Part shown: one piece after another, positions 34,729 through 47,004 of the stretch | Layout: each line of letters starts with the position of its first letter | How positions within the stretch are numbered: the stretch's first letter is position 1 | Program-made: the position numbers and the translations under genes | Assembly (NCBI RefSeq): GCF_022376445.1 | Contig: NW_025955063.1 | Location: 1 to 64,000, forward strand | Direction of reading: 5' to 3' | DNA: 64,000 bases | Source of the DNA: Fomitopsis serialis | Lineage: Eukaryota > Basidiomycota > Agaricomycetes > Polyporales > Fomitopsidaceae | The notes under the pieces: model-generated | What the model saw: the letters and a program-made list of their open reading frames with translations, nothing else | Databases searched by the model: none | Told to the model about the DNA's origin: nothing

Positions 34729-35819
34729 AGGTTGGGGTGAGAACGTACAGTCGATGTGTCAGTTGGTACGGTCGAGTTGGTGCCAACAACCGGGCCTTGT
34801 CTCGCGTCGCCTTATATACTCAACCGTCGCCACGTTGCCTGACATCTCAAACCGACACAGCAGTCTAAAGATCTGCGCCACGACATTGTACGCCCTCTCT
34901 TGATCTCCGAGTCTGCCCTCGTCGTATCCGACCCGATCAAAACTTGTTCAGCGTTTACGCGTCGTGGGTTACTAACTTAGTCCCCGTTGCAGGTTTTGCA
35001 TTCGAGTTATCATAATTTTAAGATCAGAAGAATGTGGCCAACCATCGCGCACTTGCATGCGGATCTGCAGTTGCCTGGTACCGGTGAGAGCAGATCCTGA
35101 ATTACGTTGACATATGTATTGGTGATGCTGAGCCTCTATGCAGTGCCACATGAAGTCATCTCAACTGACGGTCGACACATACCTACGGTCCTTCATAGAC
35201 TGTCACAAGTGGCGGCATCCACCCATGCAGGATGTTGAGTACTTGAGTAATAGATCTTCTACCTAGTGCAGGTATTTACCTTACCTGTTTCTCTTGAATC
35301 TCTTCGGACGAACAGAGGCTGTGGCCATGAGCAATTGTACGTACGAGTTGACGAGCAGACGGTTCCCCAGACTATGTATGGCTACGTTTCATCGTGGTTC
35401 ATTGCAAAGGTTTTCCTCGTGGACTGTGACATGTTTCACAATAAGTAATGTCTCGCATGAGGTACAAAGAGATTTCAGACAAATATCAGCTCCTCTTCCG
35501 CGGACCGCGAACGCGACGCGTCCACGTGATCGTGACCATTTGTTGGTCAGTGACGCGTCCGAGACGGCGTTCTCTCTTACCTCCTTTTACCGCTCAAATC
35601 ATTCTGCTTCTGAGGCTTCAAAGCTAGGAAAGCAACTCTTCGGCAGGAAGAACTAGTCCCCAACCAGTTTAACACGGGTACACGGTGAATGCTTCGTGAC
35701 AACTTGAAGTATTATCACGGCCCCACTGGCACGTAGCACCTTCGGCGTGCAACCCCCTAGGTACCGCCTGAAACGTACCAAGCACATCCTGATAACTCCT
35801 TCTCTGTCCGGCTCACATA
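34729..35819. other. Intergenic, divergent promoters
   Basis: Between the divergent SDR and pRiA4b-like genes. Short frames only; no recognisable feature. Confidence 0.4.
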
Positions 35820-38031
35820 ATGTCCAAGCACGCATTCGAAATTCCGAGCCCATCGTCGACGCCACCGTCCAAACGTACCCGCTTCGATCCCGACACGAGC
35901 AGCCCCGTGCGGCGCCATACTACGCGTGTACCCACATCCGCATCCGACTCGTCGCCCTACACGCACTACTCGTTTCCTAGCTCAGGCACGAGCACGAGCA
36001 CGCCGTACAGCATCCCTGCCGACTCGCCGACAAACCCCTTTGGCCTCCAGCGCACTCTCCTCGCGCTCAAGCTCCCCCGACCGCTCGGCTTCGCGCAGCA
36101 CCTCGCCCTGCGCTTCCAGCTCGTGTATGACCCGCCGAGACGCGACACGAAGGGGAAGGGGAAGGCGCGTGCAGGGCAGCAGGACGATGTGGGGAAGGAG
36201 GATGAGCCAGCGCGGGTCCTCGCAGCGGAGCTCGAGAACGTTCACCGCATCGTCCAGGTGCCGACGAACTACACGTTCCGCCACCTGCACAAACTCGTCC
36301 TCTGGCTCCTCGCGTCGGATGCGCGCTGGAAGCGTCCGCCGGGCGCAACGCTGCCTTCGCGCTACCGGCGCAGCCCGCGGCTCAAAGAACAGAAGACTCA
36401 GCCCGTCGCTGGACACCGTCGGGCGCGCTCGGCTTATGATCGAAAGGGCAAGGGCAGGATGGTGGAGGAGGATCCAGACGAAGGTCCGCGTCCTGCGATA
36501 GGCACGGACGTCCCCTCGAGCTGGGCTGGACATGTGTTCGAGGTGCGTGATAATGTGCAGCTCTACACACATCACTACCGTCCTGGCGTGATCAAACGAG
36601 GGTCGGGGCGCGTACTTGTGCGGCTGTCGAGCGTACGGGATAGAAAGCTCTTCCCGGACTTGTATGGCGACAATGCGCTCGTCAAGGCGTGCTCAAGTTC
36701 GGGCTATGCGTCTTCCGCGGCGAGTACGAGTGGCGCGTGGAGCGAGGGAGGAGAGCTGGACGCCACAAGTTCGCCTGAGACGGACTTTGAGGAGGACGCA
36801 GACGACCTGAGCGCAGACGGTGCCGAGGATGAGGGGAAGAAGGAGAAGAATGGGTGTGGGAGGCAGAGGACGACTATACTATCGAACATGTCTGGCCGGA
36901 TGGTCTAGACTATGCGCAGGCCATCATCTATGTACGTCGCTCGTCTCACTCGTCGTCTTTCTTTCCTGACACTGTCGCGCGCACCCCTTGCAGCACCATC
37001 TTCCTGGGTGTCAGTACATATCACGATCGACGATAGCAAACTGCCACCGCGTAAAGGCGCGGGCAATCAGCCGTTCGTCTTCCGCTGGAAGGGCTCTGCT
37101 TGCGGGGCCGTCCGCATAGCCCATCTCTCCCCTCCTTCATCCGCCTGTCGCCGCCTCTCGACCGTTAGTCCGTCTATCTAACGAAGTCTTTGAGGACGAA
37201 ACGGACACAGACGAGCACCGCCTGCACCGTTGGAACTACCCGAACGCGTTCCCGCGTTTCCTCGCCCAGGAAGAGGAGCGCGAACGTGCTCTGCGGCGGC
37301 AACGGACCGCCTCCCTCCCCTCCGGGCTGTCCGACGCAGGCCTGAGCTCGCCTCCCTACGTCCGTCTAGATCGTGAAGATACCGACGCCGACGTCCGCTC
37401 GCCACTCCCGCCTTCTTCCCCGCCGCGCTACAGCTCCTCGCCCGCACGTCCCGGGACCGCGCTATCCTCCCCCTCGCTCGCATTCCCGTCCATCGCGTCG
37501 CCGAGTACGAGCCCGACCAGGCCGCGGACCTCTCCGGGCGTGTCCACGAGGGCGCGCGCACGGACGCTGTCGTACCCGTTCTCGTCGCCCGGGCTGGGGA
37601 GCACGCTTGGTGCGCTCCCGCTGACGACGCCGTTTCCGGCGCACCCGCTGCTCGCGAAGCGCGTGAGGCGGGCTTCGAACCGGCTCACGAGGATCACGAG
37701 GGATGGGCTGGACGATATGGGGAGTAGTGAAGAGGAGGGAAAGAAGAAACGTAAGAGGCCCAAGAGACTCGAAAACGAGGAGGGCGGGGAGGTCCTCGTT
37801 GCGGACTCGGATGTGGGCGAGGACGCTGCTGGAGACGAGCAGGCGGTGGATGATGAAGAGTTTGACGGGGACGCGCTCTTTGCAGAGGATGGGTCGGACG
37901 ACGGCGAGGTGGGCGATCTACAGAGCGATGGTTTCTGGCGGGAAATGGGAGGCTTTGGAACTGGGTATACGCAGTGGATCGGAGAAGGGAAGGAGGAGGA
38001 TTGGGACCCGTTTGGAGAGGCTGAGGTCTGA
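35820..38031 (+). CDS. pRiA4b ORF-3-like domain protein (two apparent frameshifts)
   Basis: The first exon from ATG 35820 encodes a Ser/Pro/Arg-rich leader, then a pRiA4b-ORF3-like region (HVFEVRDNVQLY, VIKRGSGRVLVRLSSVRD). The match continues in other frames: EEWVWEAEDDYTIEHVW, AQAIIYHHLP, then SVHITIDDSKLPPRKG and PFVFRWKG. A GTACGT...TTGCAG intron separates the second and third blocks, and a further intron likely precedes RLSNEVFEDE. The last exon (about 37.17-38.03 kb) is rich in Ser/Pro then acidic and ends WDPFGEAEV. Two joins need one extra G each, at GGGG 36833-36836 and GGG 37006-37008, so either the gene is broken or the assembly lost a G twice. A 45 nt intron (GTGCCGAG...GGCAG) could replace the first lesion. 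Function unknown. Confidence 0.65.
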
Positions 38032-38896
38032 ACACATACAGTCTGGACTCGGATTCGCGAGGGAACGATAGGTTGCCATTCATCGCGTATATGAATATTT
38101 CGCCTCGGAATTACTGTAGTCTTGGAATTGTGACAACGCTTTTCGTAACCTCTCATCTCGCTGAACGCTCAACGAACTCTGGCTTTTGAGTGGCACGGCG
38201 AAAGGGAGACATCCCGGTCACGAGTTCCTGAATTAGGCAAGTCACCTTCCAAATCCGACATAGTACGTGGGTGACGTACTGGTAGTCATGTCCTCTTAAC
38301 TCACCTTTCGACCAATCACGCTTCTAAATCCAACTGGGCATGTGAAGAGACGTCAGTCCGTATGTACTTAAGGCGCAGCTCCCCTCCTTGATCGAATGTC
38401 GCTCTTTTCCTCTTACACCCATCGTCCGCTAGGCTCAGTCAAAACTGGACACCGCAACTTGAAGCTTACTAGAGCATATGTAGCTACAGAAGGGCATCGG
38501 CCTCATTGTTGTCATTTTGGCTTGATTCTGTCTGAAAGTGAGTTTTTAGAGCTTCCAGATGTTCTCAAGCTTGAACTGGTGCCAGTGTGCCCCGGATGAT
38601 CTGAGCGCTTATTTACTATCAAGTAGCTTATGAGCGCCTGTTGTGTCTGACCTCCTTTAGGTTGTCTTTGTCCAGCCACCGTCTAGAGCTGGGCGCCGTC
38701 TTCCGAAGTCAAGCATCCCTTGTCCTGCGGGTGCGAAACATCCCTCTTCAGGCCTCTTAGGGACAAGAGCAGGCGCGTTGACTCCACCCCTTTTGTTTCC
38801 GTTGCCTCCGCTACCGACGAGACGACCTGGGTAGTATATAACGACAGCATCGGACTAAGCCCCTTCACTGTCTCCTACCACGTTCCGAACCTCAGA
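38032..38896. other. Intergenic, upstream of the S1/P1 nuclease
   Basis: The nuclease 5' flank. An in-frame extension upstream of its ATG exists but has no signal-peptide character. Nothing else is seen. Confidence 0.4.
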
Positions 38897-40676
38897 ATGC
38901 GACGTGTACTTGCCTGTGCTGCTATTGCACTCGCCAACGCCCCGGCTGCGCTAGCCTGGGGCGCCGCCGGCCATGAAATCGTCGCGACCATCGCGCAGAT
39001 GCACCTCCACCCCGACGTACTCCCTGTGCTCTGCGACATCCTCGACCCTACAGCCAAGGAGACAGACTCAACTGTCTATCCACCGTGCCACCTCGCCCCG
39101 ATTGCAGCCTGGGCCGATCGTGTCCGCATGGCTCCCGCGTATCGACACACCGCGAGCTGGCACTACGTCGGCGCACTGGGCGACATGCCCGGAGAGTCGT
39201 GTGTCTTCCCAGGCGAGCGCGGTTGGGCGGGCCGTCGTGATACGAACGTGCTCGCTGCTCTTGGGAACCAGACCCGCACGGTTGCGAGCTTCCTGGATGG
39301 CGAAGTTGGGTTGGCCGAAGGAGCGGACGCGCTGAAGTTCCTCGTCCACTTCGCCGGGGATATGCACATGCCGCTGCATCTTACTGGGAGGGAGCGTGGT
39401 GGAAATGGTGCAAAGGTCACGTTTGATGGGAGGATGACGAGTAAGTATGGGTTCCCCTGTCGTTCTCAGAGTAGGGCGACCGTGTTGGGGATTTCACCGA
39501 GACTGGGATTGTGCCTTCATGTTGTATTCTCGTGTATGTCGAGCTCTGTCGCGCTCGCTGGACCAGGTTGGTCTAGCGGGCGCGGTGGTGTAATGAACAT
39601 ATCGGAAGGACGAGGAGATGGGAGGAAGCAGAGAGGAGTGAAGGAGAGAGACGTGACTACGAAGCAGATGCATCTGCGCAACATGCGGCGCATCGCGATC
39701 CTCTGCTTCCGTGCCTGCATGCATACCGCATACCTCCACCTACCAGCGCGCGTGGACGCGCTTCTACTCGCGTGCCCGTCCCGAACGAGAAACCTTAACT
39801 CAAATCCGCTTCCATCTCACTTACTGACCATGTCGCGTAGACCTGCACTCCGTCTGGGACAGCTTCCTCATCGCCCAAGCTCTCAGGTCCATTCCCGCGA
39901 ACTACTCGCGCCCGATGCTCGGCGACCTCGAGGTGCACCTCCGCGGCGCGATCTATGACGGGTACGTGCGCAGGTTGATGGTCGACGGCTTTGGACTGTC
40001 CGTCCAGGACGAATACGGGGTTGAATACCGCGCGGGGCAGGGCCGCTTCGGGGCGATTGAGGAATGGCTGGGGTGTCCCTCTGAAGACGAGGACGAGGAC
40101 GATACGAACAACCAGCAGGATGATCTCGCGCAGCGGCCTTGGTCAGTCGCGCAAACAATCCTGGACAGTGTCGGGCGCGCGCTCGGCCTTGAGGGCCGCA
40201 GCGAGCTCGCCAAGCGGAACCGGGGCGTGCGTCGGCACAGGCACAACAGGCACGCGAAACGCGCTGGTGGGCCGTGGAGCTGGCTATGGGCCTGGAAGGC
40301 GACGAGAGACGAGGAGCGGTGGGACGACGACGTGCTCTGCCCGTACGCGTGGGCGCGCGCGATCCACGAGCTCAACTGCGCATTTCCCGTGTGGCCTGCG
40401 GAGCTTGACAAGGTCGCTGTCGCGGGTACTCACAGCCCTAGGACAACCGACGTAGAGGGCGATCATCACGACTGCCATATGGAGGGCGGGGACGTTGAGA
40501 TGACGGGCCGCCCCCCTCGCCCGCACCCCGACTTGCTCGAACTGGACACACCGGAGTACGCGGGGCGCGTACGTGATGGATGGGTCGTCGAGCGATTGCT
40601 GGCGATGGCGGGGATCCGGCTCGCGGGCATCCTGAACGGGTTGGTACTGGGCGAGGCGGATGTGCGCCTCCAGTGA
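38897..40676 (+). CDS. Secreted S1/P1-type nuclease
   Basis: Exons 38897-39440 and 39841-40676 (459 aa). A signal peptide (residues 1-20, ending PAALA) exposes Trp21 as the mature N-terminus. In this family the N-terminal Trp and His26 (GHE) bind the zinc cluster; further ligands appear in WADRV, SWHYV, HFAGDMHMPLH and NLHSVWD. It should degrade single-stranded DNA and RNA outside the cell, useful for nutrient or phosphate scavenging. It is longer than typical S1/P1 (about 290 aa): an insert after IEEWLGCP is acidic (DEDEDD) then basic (RRHRHNRHAKR), and another His/Asp-rich insert precedes the last helix. The intron is unusually long at 400 nt for this window. Confidence 0.88.
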
Positions 40677-41008
40677 TGGAGTCGGTTGGGCAGTCGGCGT
40701 GTACAATGTGTGTATTACAGTGGAGAGCTCACTTAGATGTCGGCGTAACGCGGGAATTTTATATTTTGGTGTATAAATACAGCCTTCTTTGTGGTATTCA
40801 CAGGACGTGCCTAGGAATCTGGACGCACTGTATCCATTTCAAGGATGCGCGCCGCTTATGGGTGCAGTGTCTGACTCGAAGTCCCATTCGCGTTCCGCTG
40901 CCAGACTCGCCGGTGCTCACCCCATAAATCTACGATTTGCGCGCGATAGGTACTGTTACTACAGGAGGCTCGGAGGATATGACGGTATCACTCGGCGTCG
41001 CGATCATG
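40677..41008. other. Intergenic, convergent 3' flanks
   Basis: Short space between the nuclease and GST stops; nothing seen. Confidence 0.4.
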
Positions 41009-41884
41009 CTACAGTACCTCCATGTATTCTTTAACGTGATCCAAATGCCTCGCCCATTTCCCCCCATTCGTGTTTCTGATCCTCTCCCAGCCTCCTTCCG
41101 GACCTACCCACCGAAACCAGTTCAACGTAGTGGCCAGGACGAAGTCGGCATATCCTGGTCCTTTGGAGGTCCCGAATAACCATTTGTCTCCGTGCTCGAT
41201 CTCGTCTGTGAGGGCAGACAATCTACCAAGCCCCTCCTCCAGAGCTTGCCACCTCTCAGCTTCTTCCTTCGGACTTGTCGCTATCATATCCTTCACGTCC
41301 AAGCCTTCAAAGGTGACTGAGTCAGCCGTGGGTTGTACAATCCTCTGATATAGGCGAGCATACCGAAGATCAACTTCCTCGTGCTGATAAATACTCCGCA
41401 TCAGCTTCCGGCAGTATCTGGGCGTGGTGGGTATGACCATGAACGCCATCCGCATGATGACGTCGTCCATGATCGCGTCCAACCACTTCATCTGGGCCTC
41501 CCTGCCGTGGGGGTAAATCGACGGCTCAGGGTACGTCTTCTCCAGATAGTCGGCTATGACCGTCGAGTCGGACAGAACGACTGGCGGGTCCGCGATAGCG
41601 TCGATGATCGCAGGTACGCTGTACTTCGGGTCGTCCGCGCGAGTGGGCGGCGCGCCGACTGCAGAGAGTGTCTCGCCGATGTCGGGAAAAGCTACCCATT
41701 TTGTCGTATAGGGCAGCTTCTTGTAGTTCAGTACGAACCTGCGAGCCGGGAAACATCAGTGTTGGTCCGAGCTCCAGTGAAGGTTCAGAGTGACACACCT
41801 TGTCCTACAGGCATGGAGCGACCACGCCTGCGGAGTGAGCGTCGAGCGTAGGTCGAACAGTGTGATAGCTTGTTCGCCAGACAT
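41009..41884 (-). CDS. Glutathione S-transferase, UstS-like
   Basis: Exons 41884-41799 and 41738-41009 (271 aa). The N-terminal thioredoxin-like domain shows FDLRSTLTPQAWSLHACRTR, where the catalytic Ser or Cys normally lies, followed by YSVPAIID (cis-Pro) and VVLSDSTVIADYLE (glutathione-binding Asp-Ser). The all-helical C-terminal domain begins at about MKWLDAIMDD and ends WARHLDHVKEYMEVL. It would conjugate glutathione to electrophiles or reduce disulfides; basidiomycetes hold many such genes for lignin-derived and xenobiotic compounds. The intron is 60 nt with a phase-2 junction inside an Arg codon. The N-terminal part is encoded without internal ATG, so gene finders starting at the internal ATG 41491 would miss it. 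Confidence 0.88.
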
Positions 41885-42915
41885 TTCCTCTCGGTCCTTT
41901 CAGCGAGACACGGTGCGATCAGCCTGAGGATGGTATTCTGTGTCACCGGTGCACGAACCACTAGTGACTCGAAACGATCTTGGGATGCCGTCAGCCAAAC
42001 CTTCTGGCTCAACGGGTTTGAAGGACAACATTGGACTTACATAATGAAAGTAGAGCCCTCCAATTGCGGCTGCAGGACGCGATGACGATGACTTTGTACA
42101 GCTGCACCCGTCACGGTACCAGCGAGACGCTCCCCACCAGTGATGTGTTAGTGTGAGAGGGATAGTGTGTACGGCCGCAGCTGACATTAATATGAGTCAA
42201 GAGAAGCGCTGTAACATAGCAGCTTCTGCGGAGGCAGTATAGCGCGAGACACTTGACATCCATTAGACTTCTTTGCCTCAGTCCTCCTACACCCGCTGAC
42301 TCCAGGCTTCCGCCCTTCGAAGGTGTCCTGTGTCCAAAATATTGCGAGGGGTATGTGCATTCGCGCTAGTGTCCAAAGTCCTTAGTGTCTGTGTCCTGGC
42401 GTCCCAGCGAAGAACGGGCAGGAGGCTTCTGTAACCACGGGTATCACGAAGGTCCCAATCGACGTATATCATGATCTATGTCAGTAGTTGGTGAATGGAT
42501 TATCAGGAGATTATACCTACGTACCAGACGATGCCAGGTCTTCTCGACAGGCAAGACGGGTCATTCTGTTAAGAGCACGGGTGTGACACATGCGCAACAA
42601 ACTATCTCCGGGCGTTGTAAGTACTCACCGCGCAGAAGCCAGTCAAAACCACGCCGTTGCATGACCAATGCACACAAACCTTCCCGGTGTGCCCTTCATG
42701 CCTCGTCCGCTGAGTGGAAGCGGTGCTTTCCAAAAGCAAATGCTGTGTGAAGCGTTCGATAACCTGTGAAATCTCGGGGATATCATTGCTACATTCGGGT
42801 GGATACATTGCTAGCGCCCTATTGCGCAGCGGAAGAGAAAGAAGAGATGCAGTCACCGTCCAACCGCCCAGGTAAACAGCGCTTGTGCGCACGATTGCAG
42901 GCTTCCGCCGTCAAG
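41885..42915. other. Intergenic, upstream of the GST and downstream of F-box I
   Basis: No supported gene. The small frames here have no domain. Confidence 0.4.
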
Positions 42916-44340
42916 TCATGTCTCATGCAATGACAGCCACTGCACGGTGCCCTGGCGGGGAGGCACGCTACCCTGACGGAGGGGGCCTGCCATTTTTTCG
43001 AACAAGTCACACCTCACACCAATCCGCATCAGAGTCGTGCCCAGCGTACGGGGTAAGAATCCGACGAGCGGGCCCGCGACGTCTGTCGAAATGTTTTCCG
43101 AAAGGTCCGTCGCGGGGACGAACGCGATGCGGAACATGACCGTCAGCGCGGGTTGCGTGCGTGCAGCTGGACAAGCGCGTCGTCCAGCACAGCCCAGTCA
43201 ACGAACGTCCAGTACATGTTCGTCGGGCGGAAGAGGCTGAAGCCGAGCGTAAGGGAGCGCAGGTGTGTAGCATCGAGTTGCGTGAGGAACGGGGGGAGTG
43301 AGGGGCAGAAGGCATCGAGGTCATGGGAGGATGCGGCGAGCATGAGATTGAGGTCGCGGACATGTACATACTGGGCGCCGTCAAGGTCCGAGAACACTGT
43401 AGTGTTACGATGAGGCTCAACTTCGACGGCTACATATGCGTTCACTCACGATTACTGTCGTATCTAGTGACGAGATCCAAGACCTTGATGCTCGGCGCAG
43501 AATCACGCAGCAGGCCCAAGAGGAGCCGCTTCTCGTCTGCCACGTACGTCGTCCAGCCGAACTGTCGGTTGCCTGTAACGCAGGGAACCTCTGTATTCGC
43601 CGCAACAGTCCATGGGACTTGGCACCGTGAACACTGATAAACGGCTGAGATTCTGCAGAGTAAGCTGTGCGCCTCGAGCTCTACATGCCCCAATGGGGCG
43701 GAGGAATTATCTTGCCACCAGAGTGCCCGATCTATGACCAGGACAGAGAGATGGGGGAATGCCGCTATCAAGCGCGTGATGTCGTGGATGGAATGGACCA
43801 TGACCGAAGAGAGGTGCAGCGTTCTAAGGTTGGGGAATGGAAAGAGGTGGGAGAACGGTCGGAGTGCTACCCCCATATCTGTAGTATAGTCCAAGGGGAG
43901 GTGGACATCAAGATCGACATTGTCCAGCTGTAATTCGCGACATTGGGTAGTCGTGTGAGGACTTCGTGCAGCAGCAGTGCATTCCCGCCGTCATACTGGT
44001 CGCCGATCCTACACAAAGGTAGACCGATAACACAGACATGCTTCACATATCGTGCGATGTCCGTCCCTGCGATGCTAGAGAAGACGACCGTATCTCGGAA
44101 GCGTAGACAGTCGATCTTGGAGCAAAGTTCGATGCGACTAAAGAAGAGGTAGCGTGAGGCAGGGGTCCATGCTCGGCACACGAGGCTGCATTCCCCGAGA
44201 GAAGGATAGTCGTCCCATAAGTATTCGATGACTTGTTCCCATAACTCTGGCGGGAGCCGAGGTACAGTAGCGGGCCTAGCTACCCAGTGGTCATCGGCCG
44301 GAAGCTTGAAGGCGTCCTGCATTGTGAATATTGGTTGCAT
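42916..44340 (-). CDS. F-box protein I (two single-base frame breaks)
   Basis: Starts MQPIFTMQDAF at 44340. The F-box reads RLPPELWEQVIEYLWDD then ECSLVCRAWTPASRYLF. LRR-like strands follow, then the shared C-terminal module (LPPFLTQL, YWTFVDWAVLDDAL, LHARNP). The frame breaks near 43936-43941: LPNV must be followed by ELQLDNVDLDV in another frame, cured by one extra base in the GTCGCG context. It breaks again near 43146-43152, before ALTVMFRIAF, likewise one base short in CCGCG. Between them a phase-1 intron (GTGAGTG...CTACAG, before LFSDLDGAQ) matches the position in E-H. The stop is at 42916. Apart from these two bases it looks functional, so assembly error and recent decay are both possible. 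Confidence 0.7.
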
Positions 44341-44848
44341 TGAATGGCAAAGCGAGCCATGGCACACTCACAAAGGCATTGGTCAATGGATGCATCGTCG
44401 CGCTGAACGTCGACTCGTTGCCAATGAGAGGAGGAGGGTGGTTTCCGTCAAGCCGGCCACTGTCCGCTGTGGATACGAGCGCTCGAGCGCAAGTATTGAC
44501 AAGCGCTCAAGCGCTCAAAGCCAACCAAGTTCAAACCTAGCTCGAATGAATAATCTGTGTATCTGTAAGTAGAACTCATAAGATTCCTTTGCTTGCACAG
44601 GTTGATGTGCGTCGATCCGATTGAGTACGGGTCATGATGCTGTCAGACGATACGAGGACTTGGCTAATCGTGCGAGCTACGTCAAAGAGTTGCTGCGTCA
44701 CGGTGTCAATGTGAGCCTTAGGCAGAGTCTCTCTAATTCATTGCAGGACTTTCTCATATCAACCAGTAGTCGCTTCGGTGGTAGCTGCTCAAAGCGGCGT
44801 GATTGAATCCAGATCAGAAACCAGTAAGTAGACCTGCGCATTTATTAT
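44341..44848. other. Intergenic between F-box I and F
   Basis: No gene seen. A short direct repeat (CAAGCGCTCAAGCGCTCAAAG, in two overlapping units) occurs at about 44,500-44,520. Confidence 0.4.
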
Positions 44849-46245
44849 CTAGAGCCAGTGGTACTCCTCCGGTACGTACACGATCCTTCCAGCTTCAGGA
44901 ATGTAACCACTCACTGCCAGGCGGACACGCAGTCCTTCGCGCTCAGCGGAGGGGATCCGCAATGCTAATGGCTGTGCAACCTCTGGTAAGTGGCCATCCT
45001 GCCGTAAAGTATAGCGGAAGGGCATGTACACGACCAAGAGTGGATTTCTCTTGTGCAGGAGCGTGAGCGCTTCGTCGAAACTAGGCCAATTCATGAAGTT
45101 CCATGGTGGGGTGCCATCTGGAGATAGTGACAGGTATCCGAAGGGAAGATGGAGGACACGCAGGCTGGTAGGGGTGCGAACGAGAAATGGCGGAAGCGAA
45201 AGGTAGAAAGTAGTGATGTCCGTGTCAACTTTGAATGAGCGGCCAGTGAGACCGAGACACAGGGACTTGAGGCGGGAATGCCGGGACAGATCCAGCCTTC
45301 CGAGTACTGTCAGAGACGCCAATAATTAATGGTGCATCATAAGATGTGAGAAACATGCGTACGATCGGATTCAGCCCTGTTACATTGAATTTCCAGATCT
45401 TCTAGGGTGCTCTCAGCTTCTCCCACTGTCCTCACTAGGGCAGTCTCATCATCACGCGACGAGTATAGGGACCAAAGAAGCTTTTGTAAAGCACATGTGA
45501 AGGGTGGTTCCTTCAGCGCAGCCAACAAGCGCACTGCCTCCGTCAAAGAGGCAACCCCGGCAACAATCAACTCTCGAATAGTGATGATTATGCGGTTATC
45601 CTCCCTCTTGCTGTTCTCTGGTAGCTGAGGCGGCCAGTGTGTCGGATCCACATCCAGACACGGATGATACAGGTATAGGAAATTCAACGAAGAGATTTGC
45701 GGAAAAGCAGAGATCAGAAGCATCGTGTCAAAGGGTGATCCGAACGAGATTGACTTGAGGGCCAGCAAACGCAGCTTCGGTAAGGTGAACAACGATCGAA
45801 GCGGCCTATCTGGGTATCCCTCCTCTAGCCTGGCATCGCCGTCGGTCTGACTCTCCGGCCCGCATTTGACATCCACGTCGTACAGTTGTAGACTGTCCAC
45901 GTTGGGCAGCCTCGAGAGCGTCTCCTCCAGGAGTGGTATATCGGACGCCTCCGCGTCCTCGGGGACGTCGAGACGCAGGCGGACCACGCTGAGTGTGACG
46001 TCGGATACCCACTGCGCCACACCCGTACCGACCGACGAAGATGAAATGAGGATGTCTCGAAAGCGTTCACAGCGCTCGGTGCCCCTCAGCTCGATCGCCT
46101 TGAAAAGGCGCCGCCGGGTCGAAGCGACCCATGCACGCTGTGTTAGGCTGAATGCCCGGAGGGCTGAGCGGTCAGACGACAGTTCGTCGACGATGGGGTC
46201 CCATAGTTCGGGTGGCAGCGCGATATGCAGTGTTTGTGGTTCCAT
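44849..46245 (-). CDS. F-box protein F (subfamily 2)
   Basis: Intact counterpart of pseudogene D, 446 aa. Exons 46245-45363 and 45306-44849; the 56 nt intron has donor GTACGC and acceptor TGACAG, phase 1, at the conserved site before LLGRLDLSRHS. The F-box begins ALPPELWDPIVDELSSD with SLTQRAWVASTRRRLFKAI. The middle is leucine-rich. The C-terminal module carries LPPFLVRT, PPWNFMNWPSFDEAL and LHKRNPLL. The protein ends YVPEEYHWL. Together with G it forms a same-strand pair that is repeated in decayed form at 18.5-22.3 kb. Predicted SCF substrate receptor; target unknown. Confidence 0.87.
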
Positions 46246-47004
46246 CAGGCAGGATGTGTCGCCTCCTATGGGGTCAACTTGTCATCACATCGCAGAGACA
46301 ATACTTCAAGGTGTTCTCACAAAGGGATCTGAGACTTGCAGGTACACTTCGTTCACAAGTACGACACGCTAGCTGTTGCGTTCAACGACTGAGGTTGCCG
46401 TACGCAATGAGGCGGGCTTGCAGCCTGTACAGACTACAACACAAGTATAGAAGCTCAGTGGGCCGCTACCATCAACATAAGTCACTGCACTGACCTTAGA
46501 ACACGCTGAGACAATACAGCACGAAGGTCGCAGTATGAATGATAGACCGATGAGTGTCTGATAAGACGCCGTACTGGATCGGCAGTGTATATGCCACATG
46601 ACTGAGACAACGCAGCGACAAACTTGACGGGCAATACCCACGAGGAAGCTTGGCTTCAACATGAAGCGCACATATCCGTCTTACGAGCGTCGGTCGCTAT
46701 ATTGCGCTGCCATGAGCAGCATTGACTGACCTCGGAGCGTGCGGATTGCTATGAATCTAAGAATGAGAGGCACGAGAACGTAGGCATTAATAAGCGACAC
46801 GAGTCAATGTTCCGCGCACACTGCGATTCGAGCGATGGACTGAGAGAGCACACTGAGCCGTGCGGGCCGAACTACTATGCTTTTGAAGTTTATCGTCGCT
46901 CTGGTGTACGAATTGCATTAGAACCCCAGCTACTCTGTAATGCGCGTACTGCCGTCACGTCAGACTCCACCGCGGATCGCCAAGACTATAGCTCACCGTG
47001 CAAA
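46246..47004. other. Intergenic between F-box F and G
   Basis: 5' flank of F and 3' flank of G. Weak similarity to the D-H spacer around 46,755-46,840; otherwise nothing. Confidence 0.4.
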
